A DNA stretch of 64,000 nucleotides from Casuarius casuarius (taxonomy: Eukaryota; Chordata; Aves; Casuariiformes; Casuariidae). Positions within the stretch are counted from its first letter, which is position 1. Every line of letters begins with the position of its first letter. Positions 1 to 13,047 of this stretch are shown here, piece by piece. A model generated the notes under the pieces. The model saw nothing but the letters and a program-made list of their open reading frames with translations, was not told the DNA's origin and ran no database searches. Position numbers and translations under genes: made by a program. The DNA lies in the NCBI GenBank assembly GCA_003342895.1, contig PTFA01000304.1, forward strand, positions 248,001 through 312,000, read 5' to 3'.

Positions 1-1575
1 CCAATAGTGAAAATCAGAAATTTGCGTTCTTAAACTTTCTGATACTTGAATATATTTGTTCGTCTTCTAAAGCTCTGAGAAAAATACTGTCTAGTTAGTA
101 TGGTGCTTGGTAATCNTGCCTTGATAATCCTGCAGTAAACTCAAATCAGCTTCTAGAGAAATATTTAATGGTGCAATAACAACTTTAGGATCTGATAGTT
201 ATGTCTTCTGTGGGTGACAGAACTTATGTCTTCATGAAGACATTGATATTAATAGATTTTGGAAACAGACAATAGAAATTAATTAACTTTATGGCCCACT
301 CGATTATGCAGAATAGCTTGGTAAAGTGAGTCATAAAGGCTCAATAATCCATGATTTAACTTAAACTACAGAACTTCTAATAAAATCTCATGATTTTCTG
401 GGGAGGGAGATGCACTTTCTGTGCAAAGAATTAAAGAACAGGGAAGAACTGGGGAAGTAAGTTTGTAGGACTTCTGCGTGCAAAATCTGGAGAAAGCTTG
501 CACAAGAAGTCTCAAGGGAAGATGAGATGANAGTGATTCAAACTTCATATTCCAGTCCTGTCCTTTGTTTTAGTTTTAAAATATTAGTGGTAGTAAAATT
601 ATAAGCAAGTAGATTAACCAGAAGCAGCAGGTTGGGAGGGGAAGCATTAAATACTGTATGTAACTCTCAAATTAGGCATGTGTGGCATTTTCTTCTTCAA
701 CCACAGAGCAATGAGTGAAACTGAGCTTTTTTTTTTTTTTTTTACAGCTAACATGTCATGGGATATTTAAATAAATCAGTACTTTCATCAAGTCTAGTCT
801 CTACCATTTCACTTCATTATTTTTGAAATTGACTCTGATTTTATGTTATACATCTATGTATTCCCTGAAATACATTCCGCTGTGAATGTGGAGCATGAAA
901 AATTAATTCCATTAACAGGTATTCTCTAACTAGGTCTCTAGAGTTCTGTGAGCCTGAATTACACTGCATTTTCCAGCTATTTTTTTAATTTTGCATGTTC
1001 TAGATAAAAAACAGTGTTCCCTTTAAAAGTCATCGCCCTCTTCACTGTAATGGCTGCAAGAGGGGAAGAGGATATTGAAAAGTTCCCCATCAACATAAAT
1101 AAATTAAAATCTCCACTTCATAGAAACCAAGAGAAATGAAGCTGCTATTAAATGTTTTAAGAGCAAGCTAGAGGCAGAGATGACCAAAATGAAGCTCCCC
1201 AATCTAAATAGATTAGCAACTCTCTTCACACTTGTATTTTTAAATGTCAGATAATCTATTAAAGCTGAAATGGCTTTGAATGCAGTGTGGCTGGAAAGGG
1301 TCTGTGATACAATGTATTTAAATGATGGGAGATCACATCTGCAATTCTGTATTTGCAGGTCAACATTCAGCTTTCTGGTAATAAGGCCAGTCTCGTATTT
1401 CTATCAGCAACTAGCTATACTCAATCTTCTCTCTTTATCTTCTCTTTCTGTGCTTGCCTGATGATGCCTAACATTGCAGAGGTTTCAAAGGAATGAAGAG
1501 ATTTTACAGCCGTGATCCAGTGTCCCCCAGCAAGGNAGATCTTTGTACGCTATTTATAAACTCATATAGTTCTAC
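1..1575. other. AT-rich non-coding stretch
   Basis: I see no gene here. The sequence is AT-rich, carries a poly-T tract at 727-743 and has only short frames typical of chance. If the leftward gene that starts in island 1 extends this far, this would be intron; otherwise it is intergenic. Confidence 0.7.
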
Positions 1576-1737
1576 TTGCTGCATAATAGCAAATTCATGT
1601 TTAATTGGATGTTTTTGTTTTTCATTATCTAACTTGCATGCATAATTGTCATAATTGTGCCCAGGGGGTAGATTCACAGCCGTATATATAAACTGGACTG
1701 AGGCATCTGCTTGCACAGCTTCTCTATAAATTTGGTG
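1576..1737 (-). other. Tentative internal exon, minus strand
   Basis: On the minus strand a pyrimidine-rich tract ending in CAG (1738-1740) is followed by 162 bases open in one frame (54 codons, starting HQIYREAVQADASVQ) and then a fair donor, CAA|GTAGAA. The length is a multiple of three, so the exon could be included or skipped without shifting frame. Against it, the same frame stays open on both sides of the proposed splice sites (93 codons in all), as a chance ORF would. I do not recognise the peptide. The plus strand of the same segment contains TATATATAA and ATAATTGT motifs, so a conserved non-coding element is an equally good reading. Confidence 0.2.
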
Positions 1738-1799
1738 CTGGATAGATAAGAGAAATAAGTTACAGACTGTCTTGACTGCTACCATACAGCATCACGTGC

Positions 1800-2310
1800 A
1801 CCTACACTGTACAGAGGAGAGAGGGAGTTCCTCTGCTCTGGCCCAGTTTGGAGCTGAGACCGAGTATGAGTGAGAGCCCGGGGCAAAAGGCAAGAGGTGC
1901 TCCCAGGAGCTGCAGTGGCGCAGGGTANGCGTATCCCCGTTCACAGAGCTTAGTGGTTTTGCATTGCATAAAAGGCAGAAAAAGGTTGCTACTGATCTTT
2001 CAGCAACTTCTGCTCACATCGCAGGAAATGGCAGCAGTATAACTTTCCCGACCCGCGTGGCCAGCCGTGACTGGCCTGTTTGGGGGGAGCGGTGCCGGTG
2101 CAGTTATCAATGCATCGTGCTTTCCCTAGCTGCACGGCTGCCCGGCCAGCTCAGCTGCAAAGTGGCTGGGTGTCCAGTTAAACGAGAGGACATTCCTGAC
2201 GCATTTGCTTTGGGCAGAGGTTGGCTTCCCTGGGACAGGTCCTATTCAGCACCATTTCAAGCGGATAGGAAGCTGGGGGTTTTTAGAGTCGTGCATTGCT
2301 AGCTAAGGAA
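1800..2310. other. GC/CpG-raised block, possible minor promoter
   Basis: This half-kilobase is richer in GC and CpG than its surroundings, most clearly at about 2045-2230. A TATA-like CATAAAAG occurs at 1967-1974 on the plus strand. A plus-strand frame of 112 codons runs through it (1964-2302) but resembles nothing I know and has no convincing splice donor. It could be a weak promoter for a non-coding transcript or a young insertion whose CpGs have not yet decayed. The sequence does not distinguish these. Confidence 0.3.
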
Positions 2311-2639
2311 AAATGTGAAAGATATATGAAGTTTCTAACATGGTTTCCTTACCTTTTGTGCAAACTCTAGATTTTAATTGCCAACCTTTTCCCTACAGTA
2401 TCTCCTTAACTTTCCCATTAGTCATTCACAGTATTTTAGGATAGCTTCCTCTTGAGTTATGGGCACACATTTTACCTGGGCTTCAAACACATTATTTTTT
2501 TATGAACTTAAAGGCAGCTTGAAGGCATCTCACTTTTTGGACCATTCATTTCAGGGTTTCTTTTTTTAACTAATGACCTCATTTTTTATGTAGTCCCTTT
2601 TCCAGAAATCAAGTATCCACATGCTGGATTTATTTGGCC

Positions 2640-2880
2640 TTCCTTCCCCCCACTGCAGTGTTAAGCCCAATTGCATTGTGGCCATTACCCCCTAAACCTG
2701 TTTGAACTGAGCCCTGCGTACCACTCAAGACCAAGTCCACAACAGTATCTTTTCTTGTCAGTTCTAAGTTTAGCTATTTGATGAAGAGTCATTTACTGTG
2801 TCCAAAAATTGTATCCCTACATCTTGCCCTGAAGAAGCATTGATCCAGGCTATATAAAGGGAGTCGAAATCTCATACTAG
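2640..2880 (-). mobile_element. Probable ancient LINE fragment (endonuclease end)
   Basis: Read on the minus strand, this stretch gives the broken peptide pieces RKDTVVDLVLS (about 2724-2759) and GHNAIGL (about 2663-2683). They are spaced and ordered like the end of the endonuclease domain of CR1/L3-type LINEs, where a DLVLTN-like segment precedes the SDH catalytic motif. Here the position of SDH reads NGH, so the motif is decayed, and stops interrupt the frame nearby. No reverse transcriptase is visible towards lower coordinates, so the element is a short relic. The assignment rests on motif order only. Confidence 0.35.
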
Positions 2881-5800
2881 TGCTTCCTGCCGTTAATTTA
2901 CAACTTTTCCTTAAAATTTCCGCTCCTGACATCATGCAAGAGTTTCTTTTTATTGAAAACTGAAATTTCCAGTGTCACATTTAGGTCTATTTTATTCACT
3001 CAACATATTGTTTCATTGAGACAGTTATGCAAATATTAATAACCTCTGTAAACAAGAACAAACCACAGGGGAGAAACTTGTCCTTAACCTGGTCCCTGAA
3101 GAGCCATTTGGAACAAATGGCTCTGTGTATAATATACTTTTTTCTAATTAGCATCTGTGGCAATAAGCCACTTGGGTATATTTGATATGCTTTTATCTTA
3201 AGAGCAAATTTACATCTGCCGCTAGGTAGCTCTGACATCTTCATTCTTGTTTTAGATTTCTGTCATAACATGATTATTGTGTGATCGCTACTCNCAGCAA
3301 AACAGACCCTATTTGTATATGGCTCAGGCTTATCCACAGTGAGGGGCTTTGCAATCACACCAAACAAAATGAGTATTTTTTTGCAGCTTTCCTCTTAGAA
3401 TTCAAAAATTATGGTTGTAAAAATTGCAGAGCTATTTTTTGGAACCTTATAACAACTCCCAGATATAAGCTGTAGAAAAAATAGCAAGAAAATAATTGTT
3501 AAATAAGAGACTGTCTGAAGAGATTGTAATTTAAACATCCCCAAAAAGGTGTTTAATCAAACTTTACAAAATGGACTGAGACACGGATTTTAATGGTTTT
3601 TCCATGGTTTTTCCTACCACAGAGAGCTAAGTGCTTTCAAAAATAATTTTTTAAGGGTAGATTGGCAATGGATGCTATAAATTGTTAGAGCTTTTATGAA
3701 ATCTGTTGATCTAATCCTGATTATACCCACTGAGGATCTGCCTCAGGACTGTCCAGTAAAAGATTCAGGACTGATCTTGGCCTATCTCCTTCGGAAATAA
3801 AGAATATGCATCAAATGCAAGTGCTTCTGGAAACATTAGAAGTAGATAGTAACAATATTTCCTGAGCCATGGAAGATTCCATAATTTTGAAATTTGCTTT
3901 GTTAAAATAGAACCTTTTTTTTTCAATTCTTGGAAACAATGAGCAAATTTTCCCAGCTTGCACTAGGAACTGTTGACTAAATCAGACCTGTCATTCATCT
4001 AATTCAGTCATAGGATTTTCACTAGTAGGTTTCTTACCAGCTGCTTTAGTGAAAATTGAGCCTTTATTTTCAAGCAAAAAAAATATAGAAAATGTGATAC
4101 CATTGCAGAGTTACCTCTTATAGACATCTATGATATCAATCAATCATTTTCAGTTTTTGGAGATTAGAAATAAAAAAAGTAAACTGAAATAACAATGTAA
4201 TCTGACTGCTGCAAATCAGCGGCAAATTAATTTAGTTGACCACGTGACCCTCTGGGATTTTCATACCTTATGTGCTTAATCAAATTTGAGATTATGTCCA
4301 TTCATTAAGAAATACATTTATCTCTCTCCAGGTTAGTAGATCTCTTCCTCCAAACAGCTTTGTGCTCCGCTCTTTCTCTAAACCACAAAAACCTGCTAAG
4401 TGTTCAGCTCCAAACCACAAAACAGGAAAAAACTAAAGCAAAAGTGGAAATCTTTTACCCACTCTCAGGTGAGATCTGTTCACCTCTAACACCAAAAGGT
4501 GAGTGAGGTAAAGTGTCTCAGTTGCAAGTCTGAAGTTGTACTGGGCAGATGTCAGCATGACATGACCATGCTAAAGTAAATTGCATGAAGCTACCCACGG
4601 GAGGTCTACTATGAATCAGCTCTTTTTCAACCATCCAAAACTACAGAAGTCATATCCTGTTAACTCAGAGTTGCTTTATAATTGCGTAATAGTGCAGGTT
4701 CCCAGCAGAAACAAGGGGTGGAGGAAACAAATATTGGACAAAATATTTCCATGTCTTTGAGAGCAGTAAATTAATCCAGTATAATTTATTGCCTCTTTAT
4801 ACCAAGAGTAATATAGCATTCATAGCATGCTCACGTGTATAACATTTAATGCTTACAATATAGCCACTATAGATTATTACAGGTATGTGCACTAGTGCTA
4901 CTAGGAATTACATCTGTTACAGATTCATACTATTGACCAGCACTATAAATCCAATAGCAAAACCCATACTGTTTGTTTAAAGGGAGGTTATATTTTGTCT
5001 GTGCTTAGTTAAAGAAGATCCTACTCTCAAGAACCACTGAAACTCTACTTTACCCTTTAATTTTCACTTCTTTTTTAACCTAGGTTATTTCACTGATACA
5101 CTTCACAACACTGCCCCAGAAACCATTCAGTGAGCAAAGATGATGGACAACAATCTGAGTGAAGGATTCCCATAATCTTATTATGGTTCCTTACACGATA
5201 CTCTGTAGTCATTCATTAAGTGATGGTGTGATAGCTTTGCTGCAGAAGTTGTAACTGGATCAGTGAACTGTGAGAAGAGATGGATGGATCTCACAGTTAA
5301 GGCCACTAACCATGACCTTGGAGAACTGAGTTCTCCCTCCTAATCCTGCTAGACTGCTCCTAGGGGACAGGAGCATGTCACTTAAACAGAGTGCCCATCT
5401 TGAAAAAATCTGGGAAGAAAGTGGCTGACTTGCAAGTCTTCAGCCAGGTAAGAATCCACATGAAAAGTTAGCAGACACTGTCCTCTAAACCTATAAAATG
5501 CTACACAGTCTAACAGTTCTGAAAAATCATAGTATACATTTCAAGTTAGGCAGCCAAAATAACTAGTTTATAAATCTCTTTCTGATACTCTGCACACTCC
5601 TCAACTACGTAAGGTGGTCACACCGGCCCCTCCCTTCTCATGGCTTTTGTGGAGCAGGTACTGATGAGCACTACAAAAAAAGTCCTGAACATATTGATAC
5701 TTCTGCCTTCGTAGAGTACTGCAGGGAAAACAAACGTGTGATCATGTAACTAAAGACTGTATAGTAATGCCTATGTAGAAGGAACCAAGGCTGTACAGGC

Positions 5801-8800
5801 AACCATAATTCTGGCATTTCCTAAGTTTTTAGTGCTTGCCTTTAAAACCTTAGTTATGTGCTCTTAATATAGTGGCTTTCTGTATATAACATGTAATTAT
5901 CTGAAACTATGTATGCAATGTCCTCTCAGAATCTAGAGATCATTTTGTTTTGTGCTTTAAAAAGATGCCAAAGAATAGTCGTTATTTAACTAAAACATCT
6001 TTGGCTTTCTTTTTGCTTTGCTTGTGTGTGGAAGCCACAGACAGTTCTCAGAACAGCTTTTCACAAACCAGATGAATAATATGTAGGAAGAGTGGGAGAG
6101 GAAGGGAACTGACTTTTTTTTTTTTTTTAAGTATGTGAATATAATTTCACCAGGCACTTTATTTCGATCGCAATGCAAATCTGAATTCATAAGAAAAAAA
6201 CCCTCCTTCTGAATGCTTCAATATGTTGTTTTATACATTATTGAAAACATTTATATTTTACAAAATAATAAATTCCCTTTCAACTGAGTTTTCAATTGTA
6301 GATTGAAGAGGAATATACATCAGTGTCTTAAGTACGAGGTAGCATTAAAACATTCTACGTCTCCAAAACACCATGCTAAATGCAATCATAGGCATGCTGG
6401 ACAACTGTTAGATTACCCTGATCAGATTTAAAGGTTTCCTAGAAATAAACTTTCTTTAGCTGTTTCATTTTTCAAAGAAACTCATATTCCCATCTGTGCC
6501 TGGAGTAAAGAGACTGGCTGTCCAACACACAACTAAACTAAAAAGCATTGTGACACTTGCAGTGAAAAAAATTCCCAGTTTTCTCCCCTCTCCTCAGTTC
6601 TCTACAATGTAACTGTAGACATAAATCCCTCTCCTTACAAAAAAAGTGTATATTTAAATACTGAAATCAAGCATGTGTAATAGAGTTATGCAATTAATCT
6701 GCGAGCGCCATCACTGGTTCCTAATTTTGGAGGAATACATACACGATCATAGAATATATGATTATTTTTTGAAGGACAAAGTCTGATAGAACAATCCTAC
6801 TTTGTCAGCTGTAAGGTTATCAATGGAATTTTTTTTCTGTATTCCTAATGATCACAGAGATAACACAGTCTTGAATATTGTATATCAAGCAAGATATTAT
6901 AGAAATCTTAATTCAACAACATTAAAAGATAGCTGCATAACCTCAATATAGAATCTTAGAAATATCAAAAAAGAAATGCCCAAGGCTTTAGATTAGATAA
7001 TGTCTATCTCAGTTAAAATTCCAAGTAAATATGCTAAATCAGTTCAACAAAATAAGACATCAATAGCAGAAAATAAGTATTTATCCATTTTTCTATTAAT
7101 TTCTTCTGTTTCTTGCTACTTACCTCTGAGTGCTGCTGCTTGCCGGAGCACACTGAATGCAGCAACTCAATCCAAGGAAGAAAATGTTATTTCCTTTCAC
7201 CCTCTGTTACTGTTATCCCTTGAAACTCCTTCACTTTTTTTCTTTTCAAGCTCCATAGGAATACAAAGATGGACCCTTTGGGCTCTATCCAGGTCTGTTT
7301 ATATTATGTAAAACAGATGAATGCGTTTCCTATTTTAACCACAAAAATCATGTCTCCACTGACAGGCGCCTGGATCATTAATAGTATACTGTATGCAACT
7401 GTGAAAACCCACGTAATGCTCAGGATTGGGCTTAGTCTTCTAAATGAAGAACCAGATGAAAACCTGCAAATCAACTTGTATTTGTCACAAAATGTTCTCT
7501 TTTTCACCTGCTGTGCAAGAAGCTGGAAGTCACTGTTTAGCCAATATGACTTCTTCACTGGAGGTGCTGGAGGAGGCCTTTAGACTCAGTTTAACACCAG
7601 AACCAAACACACTGGAGATATTTTGGTCACTAAAGTGCCTCTAATCCCACTGTAACTTTCAGTCAGCTCCCACATAAAACCTGTGATTCCTTTCTCCCGA
7701 GGCAGTTTTGTCTTATAGCACTGTCAGCAAACTGCTTCAGCCACTGTTTGAAAAGATTCCAGCTTAAATTACAGTAGTGAAAGCCTGTGCGAGGCTTCTC
7801 ACTTACTATTTTTTCTGGAATATTTAAATTTCATATATTCCCCACCCAGTTTTAACCAGACTTCCCAGAATACAGGAAAACAGTCTTTCCTTCCTGCGAT
7901 CCTAAATGCCTTCATTAGGGAGACTTAACATTGAAATATTTTGGAAAGGCAGATGCTCTAGAGTTAAAAGAAATAAGGAAAGAGGACTCTCAGTGAACAG
8001 CTGCATTGCTCTCAGCTTCAGGCAAGCCGTATCTCAGAATGGTTTTGTACGTTGTTCTGTCATTGGGAACATATTATTACCATCTAAATTTAAAATCACT
8101 GGTTTTCTTCCATGAAGGCAAAAGCAGACTCAAAACCACAATGACTGCCCTGTTCAAAACTATTCTATCCCAATGATGCAGAAGATAAGATCAAAGTGAA
8201 AAACAGGTCTTGTTTTAGAAAGTCAGTGCTTGCAAGGTGGCTATACAGAACTGGCCAAAAACACAGGTACAGGAATTCTTGCACACTTTCAAATTAATCA
8301 GAATTCACATTTTTTTGTTGAAATCTCATTCTGCAGCTGCTTCAGCTCCTTGTTGACTGCTCACAAATATTGTGCCCCTTCTAATGAGCACTCTTATCCT
8401 GCATCTGTTTGTGGGTTGAAATATTAGACATTAAAATCATGTTCCAAAGATATCATTTTTCACTTCTAAAGCAAAATATTTTTAAAATAAACTGAGCAGT
8501 GTCTGCATCTGTAGATATTAGGTTATGCAATTCTTGAAATAGCTTTCTGGCCAACAAGTCCCCTTCTGAGCATTGAGCCGTTACAGGATACCTCTTACTC
8601 TCAAAATGGCTAGAGAATTTCCAAAATCCAGGGAGGAAATAGCTAAACAGATTTTCAAAAATTTCTTAGGAATTTAAACTAAATCAATCTTTTTTGCCTC
8701 CATGAAATACATATTAAATATATATACATATATTTCTTACTGAGTTTCCTTATGCATCTTCTACAGCTGCCTACACTTATTTTCCAAAATAGTTTAAGCA

Positions 8801-9754
8801 GTCGGTGACTGTATGATCCATTGCAACTCAGGTAAATTGCTTATTCTGAGAAAAATGTAGTAATTGCATGGATAATGCAAGAGTGATTTATTTTAATTCA
8901 ATGAACATATGTAAATCAGAGGCAAAGACTTTCAGTCATAAACAAGCCTTCAGTGGACAGCCCATTACTCATTCTCAGAGGGATACTTTAAAGAACAAAT
9001 TGAGCGAAGTATTTTCTATTAAAGTCACTGAGAGTCTTTTAAGGTCAATGACATAACTTAGCTGAGTATATATATGTTCTAGTTAAGGACTTCCTTAAGT
9101 TTTCTGAATATAATCCTTACAATTCATGTATTTTATGCTCTCTAGATGGGGAGCCAGTACAGAAATACAGGAATTTTGAATTTAGATAAGTCTAGGTTTC
9201 CTGATTATTTTTATATAACTAAATCTGTACTGTGAGAAGAGTTTCAAGATCTTAGGGAATGAAATGCAATGACAACGTGAAAAAAATCCCCTTTTTTCAG
9301 TATTTAGTAAGAGTCTGCTAGTTAACATTATCCTTACACATCAATCAGTATCTGGCCATTAATCTAATTGTTATTCAGTAAGTACTTCCTATTGTAATCT
9401 CTCAGACGTGTGCTGTCAAGTCTAGTGGTTTGTGCTGTATCACAAGAAGAAGAGGGATGTTGAATCATCCTGCAAGTCTCTTCACCTTGTTGCTGGCAAA
9501 GCTAGCCTTTCCCTGAATGAAGGAATGCTAAAATTGGGCAGGTAGATAAGGCTGTGATCAGAATACTGGACAGCTGGGTAAAGCAGGGCGAAGTGAAAGG
9601 TAAGTAGAAGAAGGCAAGGACAAACATGCCTGTAGCTGTGCTTCCTTGCTTGTATTAAAGTCCTTAGTTAATTAAAAAAAAAAAAAACTCTCTCACCATT
9701 CTGTATGCAGTTTCTTCTCACCAAAGTTCTGGAAGAAACTGTGATGACAACCAA
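2881..9754. other. AT-rich non-coding stretch
   Basis: I find no supportable gene in these 6.9 kb. Frames of 60-105 codons on both strands overlap one another and lack splice context. A poly-T tract lies at 6114-6128 and a short TA-rich run near 8715-8735. The likely status is intron or intergenic DNA. Confidence 0.7.
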
Positions 9755-9993
9755 AGGCCCAACTTTCAAATGTAAATAACAATATTAAGCAACAACTCTG
9801 TTAGAAATTAAGGATTCTGACCCATCAAAGTTCTCAAACGTGCTTAAATTTAAGTATATAGTCTTAGCAAAGTTAATAGGATTCACCTGTCAATGATCTC
9901 ATTGACATGCCTCATGTGCAAACTTGCTTTTCTTCTCTGAATTTTAAACCCATGTACTTGAATTTTAGGCACACAAGTTTGAAAATCTGGCCC
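9755..9993. mobile_element. Probable old MITE with terminal inverted repeats
   Basis: The left end (GGCCCAACTTTCAAA, 9756-9770) and the reverse complement of the right end (TTTGAAAATCTGGCCC, 9978-9993) agree at 12 of 16 positions. The termini bound about 239 bp of non-coding AT-rich DNA. The internal segment CGTGCTTAAATTTAAGTATA (about 9839-9858) is of the kind found in old palindromic MITEs of turtles, crocodiles and birds, as I remember them. I see no clear target-site duplication, so the class of transposon stays open. Confidence 0.45.
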
Positions 9994-12975
9994 AAGCTTG
10001 TTGAATGTTTTGCTGTCAAAACAAAACAAGAAACCCCAGACCTTTCCTGGTTTAGAAGTGTCTATGAATTCCTTAGGTCAACAGGACTGATTGCTAACTA
10101 ATGGAAGAGTTGTGTCATAGCCACACACATGTAATGTTGGAGGACTTGTGAGGCAGACTGCTGAAACAAATGCAGGTCAAAACTTTTGGTACAGGACTGA
10201 GCTAACAAATGAATCAACATGCTGAAAAAGGTTTGTCCTCGGGCATAATTCCCCCAAAGCTTAACTTGAAATTCAGATTTCCCATTACCCTAAATAAAAC
10301 AGAATTTTTCCTCCTTAAGAGGATCTAGGCTTTAATTTTGCCTTTTTGCATGGAAGTCAGAGCTCTCATTTTTACACTTCCATATGTGCAGCACCTCTGG
10401 CAATTTACAAGAATAAATAATCTCTGAAGTGAATTCACGCCTTTTTAAAAATCTCTTCAAGAACCTGAACTCCCTTAATACACTTTGGTGCTCTCCATGC
10501 AATGGAGATCAAAGTTTTTGCTGAGCTATTCTGAGCAAATACATTTCAAGTGCGTGAATTTGTAAAGTATCCTAAATCTCATATCAACTTGTGTGCATGT
10601 GGTAATAGTTTTGGATATAATAGTCTGCATTTCAGCTGCCAGTGTATTTCTTTTTTAGAAGACATTTATTTATTTATGAACGATAGTAGATCTTTCTTTG
10701 GATTACAGCTAAAATATAAGAAGTCATATTCTTAGGAACTGGTGAGCCATTTCATTGAAGCTGGGCAACATTCCATCTTCCTATATTTTATGAAACAGTT
10801 GTTTAAAAGTCTTTCAATAAAAGGAAGTTAAATTGTCAAAGTTACCAGGTAATGACTATAGCAGCTGACATAACACAAACTGGGCATACAGAATCCTATT
10901 TGAATACTTGAAAAGCTATTTGAAAAGCTTTTTTCCACATTGAAGAAGGGGCAGGTGGGGGTGAGGGCAAATTGGCTGAGTTACCTCTTGAAAAATCTCC
11001 AGGGTGCTTTGCTTCTGATTCCTGTTTTTCAGAAAAATGATCATGTGAAAATTTGTATATCCAAATGTTGAGTGCTAATTTTAGAAGTCTTGAAACAGAA
11101 TCGGTAGACTCTTTGAAACATTAACACAGAAGAAAAATTGGCATTTGAGGAATCCCTGTCAAAAAGGTTTTAATGAAATTATAACTATAATTTATTCAGT
11201 GTTTCTTAAATACTCATAAATTATGTTGGAATTCAATTTTGAGTCTTCTATCAGATCTAATGACTACCTATACAAGAGGCATGTTCATAAAGACTGGAAA
11301 CAACTACACTTTAGACCAGAAAGATGGTACTTATCTTTGAGATTAGGTTTAGAAAGACTGTAGAAGGAAAGATTTGTTTTCCTATTGTCACCAACCTGAA
11401 GAAATCCTTCTTATTCCCAAACCTTTTTTATTTGCATACACTTACCATACACATACACATTGAAAGAGTAGCACATGGCTACTATTTCAATAATTAACAT
11501 TTTTAACCCTTTTTGATTTGGAAATAATATTGTAGTTAGCAGAAGAAAGAGGGGCAAGATGCTCCAATATATTCCTGGAAGTATCTTTAAAATGTCCTTT
11601 CTGATGTTTTCAAAAGCTACAAAATTCAGATACCACTATCTCTCTGTCTCTTGATCAGCCTTACTTAGGATTTTTTAGTTCATAAACGTGGCAATAAGTT
11701 CCTTTTGTTTTCTCAATAAGGCATTTTGTCATTCTTTATTTTTATCATCTGTCATAAAAATTTGGTGTATGCGTAAGCAATTTTAATGGTTCACTGAAAG
11801 GTCATTATGCAACTGGATTGTGTAAAATCTTGTCAAAGCCCAGAAATTACTATAAGGGAGAAAGAGGGAAATAATGAAAGACTGAGAATTTATATACATT
11901 TTTCTGACTGTATTTATATGTTGCATATGTGGTTTTGTATAGCTACTCTTTTTTTTCCTCTGTAATTGTAAAAAGGAAGCGAAGATTAGGTGCCTCATCT
12001 TGAGAGGACATGAAAAGGTAGATGCTGCCTATTCCCAGCACAGTCAGGACTCTAGCGTCGTAACTGAGCCAATGGGAAATATGTAGTACCGTATCAGTTT
12101 TACATAGGTCTTAAATGATTTTTTAAAGGCATACCATTGCTAGCTCCCTTTCATGATTTGTTTTTTAAGAAGAAGCCATTCAGGGTAATGCTGAACTATT
12201 TGTAAAATCATTAATCCTGGTCTTGACTATGCAGATGAAGAATGATAAATCCAGTATTTCAACTGCACTGTCAGAACTCAAGAGCTTTCTATCAGTACTC
12301 CTTATAATCCAGGAAATGAATACAGTAGATGGGAAATATTATCAATAGCTACAAGCTGTGAATGGTACAGTTTATTAACTACTGTGAAAGTATGTCAAAG
12401 GACCCAAAGTTACATGCAGAAAAGCTATCTGCAGGGAACATATCTGTATATGACCATGCAATTAAAGATTGCATCATTAGTNAAAGATTGCACATAGGGG
12501 CTAAGTTAAGGCTTTACCATAATAACATTCATGCTGGCATTTGCTAATTTGATTTTAAACCCGAAATCTAAGTGCTATTCTCTCTGTGAAGACCAGGGTG
12601 CAATTAATGAAAAGGACATATTCTGCCAATATTACTCACATCACTAAATCACATATATTTCTCTTGACCATTACTGTGATTATCTAGAGAGTGAAGTATT
12701 ACTCAGTGTGAATGAAGGGAGGATAATTTAACTCTAAACTGATTATATATAAGTAGTACTCCAGAAGAAGTGAAAGATGTAACATTGCATATTTTATATC
12801 ACTGTCACTGAGTACCACAGGAGTAAGAGCTCATATCAAGGTACTTGACAGAATAAAGAAATATAATCATGCTGCATACTTGTTATTTCTGCAATCACGA
12901 GATACAGCTTCATAATTCAATTTGTTTTCCAGCCGTAGCATCCCCTGTGAAACTAAAAACTTGACTGCCTTGCAA
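9994..12975. other. AT-rich non-coding stretch
   Basis: I see nothing gene-like here. The frames are short and unsupported. A small direct repeat AAAGATTGCA occurs twice (about 12463 and 12482). Confidence 0.7.
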
Positions 12976-13047
12976 NGAGTCTTTGCATTGGACTAGACAA
13001 TCTCCTGAGACTTCTACCAACCTGAATTANCCTATGATCCTATGATC
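12976..13047 (+). repeat. CR1 LINE 3' end
   Basis: The segment reads TTGGACTAGACAATCTCCTG, then a CTTCTACCAACCTGAATTA stretch, and ends in two copies of CCTATGAT (13031-13046). This is the hallmark of avian CR1 3' ends, whose 3' UTR carries a TTGGACTAGATGATCT-like block and terminates in a short octamer repeat such as ATTCTATG. Only about 70 bp remains, consistent with the strong 5' truncation usual for CR1. It is non-coding and diverged. Among all features here it is the best clue that the genome is avian or reptilian. Confidence 0.85.

Noticed and set aside
6735..6765. GATCATAGAATATATGATTA as a minus-strand CR1 end
   Set aside because: It shares ATCATAGAAT with CR1 tails, but no adjoining CR1 3' UTR sequence follows.
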